In this document: positions 58,278 through 64,000 of the stretch, in pieces
How positions within the stretch are numbered: the stretch's first letter is position 1
Layout: the number at the start of each line of letters is the position of its first letter
Source: Nigrospora sphaerica
Taxonomy: Eukaryota > Ascomycota > Sordariomycetes > Amphisphaeriales > Apiosporaceae
Direction: 5' to 3'
Length of the DNA stretch: 64,000 nt
NCBI GenBank assembly: GCA_018287875.1
Contig: JAGVVL010000017.1
Location: forward strand, 2,418,001 to 2,482,000
Notes under the pieces: model-generated
The model's database searches: none
What the model was told of the DNA's origin: nothing
What the model saw: the letters and a program-made list of their open reading frames with translations, nothing else
Position numbers and translations under genes: made by a program

Positions 58278-61200
58278 ACGTCACGGCGTCCCTTTTGCGG
58301 CAGTCCAATTCGGAAACGGGTAGGCTCGGTGGTGGCGATACGACACGCTGGGGGGTTGCAGTGAGAGAAGGACACGGCGACGGCGAGACTGCAGAGGCGT
58401 GAGGCTAGAGACAAGCGGCACGAATAAAGTCGAGTTGGCACAGCGCTATTATTCGAAAGGCACGACTGAGAGGAAGGAACGGCCGTCGGCGTTTTAGGGA
58501 AAAGACTCGAGCGACGAGATGGTATTGCGGCTTAGAGTGGAGCGGAGTGGCAAGAAAGGGAGTGACGACGAGGGCCCGAGGGGACAGCGATAGCACCAGC
58601 GTATAGGTAGCTATCGATGTTCGGAACGGCGACAACACGACCTGGCCAGTTACTTGGAGAGAAGTGAAGCTGGTGCTGAAGCAATGGGATGGCGCAGCGT
58701 GGCCCAGCCCTTTATCCGAAGTGGTCCAGGGGGGAAGGGGGAAGGAAACGGGAGGGGGGAAAGCGAGATAAAAGAGAAAAAGGCGGGACTGAGTACAGTT
58801 TAAGGGAGTAGGGGTCTGGGATGCGGGAAGTTTGGTGGTGGTAGAGATGGCACGGGTGGGTGATGGTTGCCATCAAACCGTCGATCACGGGAAGAAGGGC
58901 GCCGTTGCATCGCAGCCCTCGCATTGCGAGAGTAGCCCAGCAGCAGACGGACCCAAAACCAAGGGTGGCCCCTGGAGCGGACGGGACGAGTCGAGATGAC
59001 GAAGGGATGCGATGACGAGTGAGCATCAATGGAAACGCCGCCGCATTTTCTGGCGGGGCTTCCGGCAGTGCTGGTGATGATACTGTTCGTCTTGGAAATT
59101 TAGCTTGGGGGTACCTGCACATACAGTCAATTGGGACAGTGGTACGCACCTGCTTACTGGAAATTTACTGGTTCAAGCTTCCCACTCGGGCTTTCTAGAT
59201 AGGACTCTATTTCTCTCTATCACTTCACACATGCACACATCTCCCTCCCTCTCTCCCTTTCTCTCCCTTTTCTTCTCTCTCTCTTTTTCTCTCGCTTTAA
59301 TTCTTGGGATCACTTTAGAATCGTTTAATGGGATGTTCGCCTCCCTCTCCCTCTCCCTCTCCCTCTCTCTCCTGGCTTTGGCTCATCTAGCGGAGCCATT
59401 CCCCTTGCGCCAACAGGGGGTGGCTCGGGTGGGAGGCAAGAAGAACACTAGAGCGCCGCCAAGACGGCGAGGCAACACCCTACAGGTCGACCACAGGCCC
59501 GCTGCAGTCTGTTGGACAAGCCTGCGCGAAGCAGAGGCCACGCGCTTGCCCACCCTCCCCGGCAAAGTCGGCACAGTCTAGCTTCTAATTCTCGCCGAAC
59601 ATCCTTCGAGTTGCACATCCCCCAACACAAAGTTCCTGGAGATGCGTGCTTTCACTCGGCTGGCAACGGGTTCCCGAACAGTCGGTGTCCATCCTGCCCA
59701 GGCACTTGATGGTCAAAAACACGCCGTGGGCAGCCTGACAGCGTGGTCGAGGGGTCTGGAACGGGCTGATCTACCGCATACCTTCCCCGTCCAGGCCCAC
59801 CAAACCGTCCCGTGTGTACGACGACGCACTCAACCCCCGACGCCGTGGGGAGACAAAAAGCCATGGCAGCCGTGGTGTCGGAAACAGAAACTCTATATTA
59901 CGTGGCCAAAGTAATGGACAGCCCTGTGCAGCAATACGCCGTGAAGTCAGTACTTACGGACTTGAAAATTACCGGCCAACGTGGAGGTACCTACAACCTA
60001 GCCAGCCAAGCCAGGAAAGGACCCGAGACGAACTGGCAACAAGCAGAGCCGCCATTACGGATTTGCAGCGTCCCAAACCGGACGCGCGCTGCCCAACCAC
60101 AACAACGACGTCTCAGAGAATGTTGGTTCCCGGCTGACATCCCTAGGTCGCCCCCTACGGACGTCTGTCTTATTTGTTTTCAGCTGTTTCTTTACGAACC
60201 TCATATCCGTACTCTTCAATATCCGGCCCCTCGTCCATCCCATCTTGCCCCGACTCTTCTGCTGGCGGCCGTGGGTCGATGGCAGCCCGTGTGGCGGCCT
60301 CCTAACCAAGTAAGTGCCAAGCCCAAGTCGTATAGACGCTACTGCACAAATATACCTGTAGCGCGCCTACACACTTCCGTCCGTCTGACTGGTGCCGCAC
60401 CCAATACCCGGCGCACCCACACCAACCAAGCCTTTGGGCCAAAGGCCGCCTCCCCCATCCCCCGCCCAGTCGCAAACGCATGGCCCCCCAGCCAGTCGGA
60501 TCCATACGAGGTACAGTTAGGGTGCGTGCTCCCCCACGAGGCCGATTGGCACTGCCGATCGCAGCCTGCAATTCAATCGACAAGCCAGCAGCAGGGGGGT
60601 GGGCAGGGGGCCGCGTACGCAAACGCAGCATCGACCAAGCCGTAGGCTATCTATACAATAATACGATGTAATGACTGTCAGCCGCCATGGCGACGTACGC
60701 CCTTGGGCCCGCCTGCCCTCGATTGGCCCACATCGGCCGCCAACTACCTCTTGTCGAGAGGAAAGCTGGCCTTCTCGACAATTCGGGTCACTACGCTCTC
60801 TTACCCCTAATTCGCCATGCTCCGTAGCAATCCCATTCAGGTCCTGGGCTTCAGCACAATTGCGCGCTGTCGTGGCTTGTGCGGGGACGGGAACAGGGGG
60901 GAGGAAAGAGTCCTTCCAGGCCAGGCCTCGCTCCTGTGTAGAGGGTGACCCGACTCTGCCACGTTTTGCCCCGTTACGAAGCAACGCCCCGAAGCAAACC
61001 CACCGGTCATGAAGTATGATCCGACGAGACACCGACAGGTCATAAAAAGTCAGATGTGTTGAACCAAAAGCGGGTTGTTACCAGTCAGGTTCTGCCGTTG
61101 CGCTTGCGGCTACGCGCGCCACTTTCGCTAACGCGTCGAGAAGAGACATACAGTCCCGAAGCTTGAACTCAGCATGATGTAGCACTGCTATGCTATGCTG

Positions 61201-63695
61201 GGGTTGCCTGTTCCAGGTCTCACTTGCCGCCGCCGCTTCAACTATGAGAACAACACCTTTCGCATGTGTTGGCAGATCCTGTCTGGCCCGCTGTCCTCGC
61301 AGGACGGTGATGTGGGCGAGTACGGACATCGAGAGGTGGCTACCATGTGTGCCTCCATGTGCATCAATCTCAACCACCAACTAAGAGGTAGGTGAAGTAC
61401 CTAGTCATCAGGGCATCTAGTGGCTGCCAGTTGAGACGCACTACTCATCAGTCCAGTATATCGTCTATCAACCCACTCCATTGCTTTTTCAGCGTCTACC
61501 AACTAAGCACGTAATTATCCGGCGGCATGTGGGGAGGCGTTTTGGGCCGGGCAGGTGGCGTCTCCTCCTGAACACAAGCTCGCCCAGGACCTGTCTTCAT
61601 CTACTTTGCTTCCTCTTCTTTTCCTTTTTGCGCTCTTCTCCTTTCGATGGAAAAGTTTCCCGGCAGAAACGGCCTTCTATTCTACGTTTGAAACCCGTTG
61701 CCGCGAAGCGAGTCGTCGCTCGGAACCCTGCCGAGCCTGCTTTCTTTCGCCGGCGGGGTTAGCCTCACGCCCCGGCCCGCCCCAACTCTACGCCCGCGAC
61801 TCAGGGGTTTTCCCCGTTGCCTCACTAGAGGAGGGGTGGGCGTCCTAGATGCACGCACGTTGCCTCGCCCCGAGGCCGACAACTCCTTTGTATGGGTACA
61901 ATGGGACCAGAACGAGACAAGTACGAAGTTTTGAGGAGAACTTGTCTCTCGTCGAAGCAGATGAATGCTCTCCTTACCGCTTGTCTTCCTGCTTGTCTTC
62001 CTGCGGCCGGTACCCCGGAGAAGAATAAAGGGGAAGCCAAAGGTGCAACTTTCCCCGTCGTCGAGGAGCTTGGGAGGGGAGGGGGCGAACGGCCCCGAGC
62101 CGCAGCGGCCATTTGGGGGAGCCTTGGCGGGCTTGATGAACGCGTAGGGGCAGGGTTTGTCCTCGAGGTTCCCCCGTCTGCGGCGGCAGACGGCGGTATC
62201 TGTGGGATGTTTTGCTCCTTTTGGTACCTCGGGCACTATCGGGATCACGTGGCTACAAGATGCATTCCCCTCCTCAACTATGAACCTTGCATCATCATAG
62301 CACTCGGCGCCTATTATTTTGACACGGATTTTTCCCCCCTCGATATCGCCCCCACCTCGCGAGATATACACCGCAACCGGCCGTATAACAATGCACCAGT
62401 TGGTAGTATGCGCAATTGGTCACATGGAAGACGGGGCTCCGCGCCTGAAACCGACTCCCTGGTTGGATTTTGGCGACGGCTTGCCTCTGGGGGTTCATAG
62501 CCGAGCTGTCCTGAACGAAGGTACAGGTTCACTTTTCCCGCCCTCGCTTCCTGGTAAGACGAAGGCCGTACAACTGTTACGCTCTCTGGGGGCCACGAGG
62601 GGACCGAGAGGTAAATCACCTTGTTGTCACCCGGATAGCCAGTCGGCCATGCCCTAGGTCTAGGTAGAGGTGGAGAAATGGGAGCTTGAGGGACAAGGAT
62701 CCCTTCTACAGTCGAGATTCATGCCGCAGTCTGCGATTTTACGTGTATGAGGATCGGTGTAGAAGGGTGCGCAGACGCGTTTGGAGGTCGTGATGAGGCA
62801 TGTCCAACTTGAATGAAGGTGGCAGACCGGCAAGGCATTTCAGACCAACGGTCTGGTTCGGTGTTGCTCCCGCCAAACAGCATGGAGCTGGGGAGCAGCT
62901 CTATCTCACAATGAACGGCCCTACGGCGAATGGGCTAAGTGGCATGCGTCGACTTTGGTCTGGTCGTATGTGAGGCATCCTCTAGGTCCCATTGTGCTCC
63001 GGGCCCTGAACCAACTACATGCCAACTAGTAGCCAACGACGGAACCACTGTAACCTGGTCTCGACAACGTAACCCGTTGCCGAGCTACATAATCAAGTCA
63101 CTATAGTCAATTCTGGTAGTAAGCTTCTAGAAGCGCTCCTCCTATTTCCGAAGCAAATTTCCTCCCGCCCGCCTTCCCTCGCCGGTTGTCTCGCCCGCCT
63201 TTAACGCCCAGTCGCCTCGTAGTGGTTCCTCCCCTTTCGGCAACTAGTTATGCACGAAGCGTAGCGGCCGGCATCGACTATCCGCTGCTCTAAGAGAGCC
63301 CGGCATAGCATCACGGGCGGTCTATCCTCAAGTCGAAGGGCCCTGACTACCGATTCACCTAGCCCGCCCGACTAGCCTGCGGCTGACTCGAGCGAAGAGG
63401 GCGAAGAGGGGGAAGACGATGGCCTCATACGAGCAGCCGTTAGTCGCCCCGGGCTAACCCGCCGTGTAATCTGGGCGATCGAGCCCGGCCCGGCCTTCAT
63501 AAATATCCCATCCCGCGTCCGCTCCGCTCACTGGGCCCTTGTGCGCCTGCCCCCCTTCCCCCTCCCAGTTCCAGCTAGTCGCCTCGCAGAATCGCTCTCG
63601 CGCTCTCCCGAGAAGAAGCAAACAGGGTAAAACATACCCAAAGGACACGCTTGCACGTCCCTCAAGATGGCCCAGGAAGTGTAGGCACCCCCACC
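58278..63695. other. Gene-poor 5.4-kb interval
   Basis: No frame shows a recognised domain. Longer frames (59812-60645 plus, 61682-62371 minus, 61892-62500 plus) overlap one another and look like chance. From 62660 to 63450 there is almost no frame over 60 codons on either strand. CT-rich low complexity occurs at 59240-59373. A TATA-like CATAAATA lies at about 63499, roughly 200 bases before the next start. Confidence 0.4.
59240..59373 (+). repeat. CT-rich low-complexity tracts
   Basis: Two pyrimidine blocks (59240-59299 and 59341-59373) dominated by CTCCCT/CTCTC units, separated by ordinary sequence. Simple-sequence DNA. Confidence 0.7.
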
Positions 63696-64000
63696 ATGTT
63701 TTCGCGGCGACAGATGGCTAATCCTGACAGGCCGTTCTCCTTCGACGGAGGTATGTCGCGCCTCTGCACCGTGTGCCTTTTGAGACGTCCGAGAGCCGCT
63801 CGCTGACGCGGCGCGCGCAGATTGGACTCCCGATCGTCCTATGGCGGCCCAGGTCGCCGCCCTCGTCCAGACGCGGCTCGAGCAGGGCTGGGCACTCTTC
63901 CAGCTGCTCGAGGCAGCCGTTTACGGCGAGGTAGGCCTCGAGCCGTATACCGTCCCCTGGCTGTGGTTCGGGGCTATGATGGCCGAGGTTGAGCGTATGT
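63696..64000 (+). CDS. 5' part of an unrecognised spliced gene (truncated by window end)
   Basis: ATG 63696 opens a short exon (63696-63750, ending SFDG). A textbook 70-nt intron follows (63751-63820: GTATGT donor, GCTGAC branch, GCGCAG acceptor). Exon 2 starts at 63821 and continues in phase as DWTPDRPMAAQVAALVQT and so on, with a helical, Ala/Leu-rich character. The last six bases of the window, 63995-64000, are again GTATGT, so exon 2 may end at 63994. About 78 residues are visible if translation runs to the window edge, and none suggest a known family. It could be a cellular gene or the first ORF of a transposable element; the window does not decide. Confidence 0.5.

Noticed and set aside
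59812..60645. 277-codon plus-strand frame
   Set aside because: No recognisable domain; composition resembles translated non-coding DNA.
61682..62500. Overlapping 229-codon minus and 202-codon plus frames
   Set aside because: Mutually overlapping, no domains or signals; likely chance.
1..64000. tRNA genes, CRISPR arrays, bacterial operon signals and RIP-mutated repeats
   Set aside because: Scanning for B-box-like GTTCGANTC and its complement gave no cloverleaf-compatible region; no spaced direct repeats were seen; no AT-rich, TpA-enriched blocks typical of repeat-induced mutation stood out. This was by eye, so tRNAscan-SE and a RIP-index scan would be decisive.

Overview
The window is eukaryotic DNA from a filamentous ascomycete (Pezizomycotina, most likely a Sordariomycete). 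Supporting this are short introns (about 50-220 nt) with GTAAGT/GTATGT donors and CTAAC/CTGAC branch sites, GC-rich third codon positions, long gene-free intervals, and typical fungal families: fungalysin, SidA, a ferrichrome-type NRPS, Gpi16 and Luc7. I found no rRNA, tRNA, CRISPR or complete transposon. Exon joins were worked out by hand from reading frame, splice sites and family conservation.

Region 1 (1-10.8 kb): an amidase-signature enzyme (555-2351, +), a large single-exon protein with a short-chain dehydrogenase (SDR) domain at its C-terminus (3055-6153, +), a secreted BBE-type FAD oxidase (7885-9375, +) and, convergent to it, a Mn/Fe superoxide dismutase with an N-terminal membrane anchor instead of a mitochondrial presequence (9975-10799, -).

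Region 2 (11.8-32.9 kb) is the centrepiece: an intracellular hydroxamate-siderophore locus. L-ornithine N5-monooxygenase (sidA type, 11787-13474, -) is transcribed away from a 4,913-residue NRPS (17886-32944, +) with the order A-T-C-A-T-C-T-C-A-T-C-T-C-T-C. This is the ferricrocin/ferrichrome synthetase (SidC/NPS2/SSM1) type. SidA hydroxylates ornithine, an acetyltransferase not in this window would acetylate it, and the NRPS would build and cyclise the hexapeptide. The 4.4-kb divergent spacer carries three perfect matches to the extended iron-repressor GATA motif ATCWGATAA, two of them facing each other one base apart. This fits iron-dependent repression by an SreA/SRE-type factor.

Region 3 (33-48.5 kb): a secreted fungalysin metallopeptidase (35255-37271, +), a small nucleoside 2-deoxyribosyltransferase-like protein (37488-38227, -), an RGG-box RNA-binding protein (39315-40724, +), the U1 snRNP protein Luc7 (41640-42506, -), the GPI-transamidase subunit Gpi16 (43293-45312, +) and an alpha/beta hydrolase (47293-48409, -).

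Region 4 (48.5-64 kb) is gene-poor: an unrecognised multi-pass membrane protein (52379-53689, +), a signal-peptide-bearing acetoacetate-decarboxylase-like protein (53830-54825, -), a membrane-anchored SGNH hydrolase (56838-58277, -), then about 5.4 kb without a supportable gene, and the 5' end of a spliced gene running off the right edge (63696 onward).
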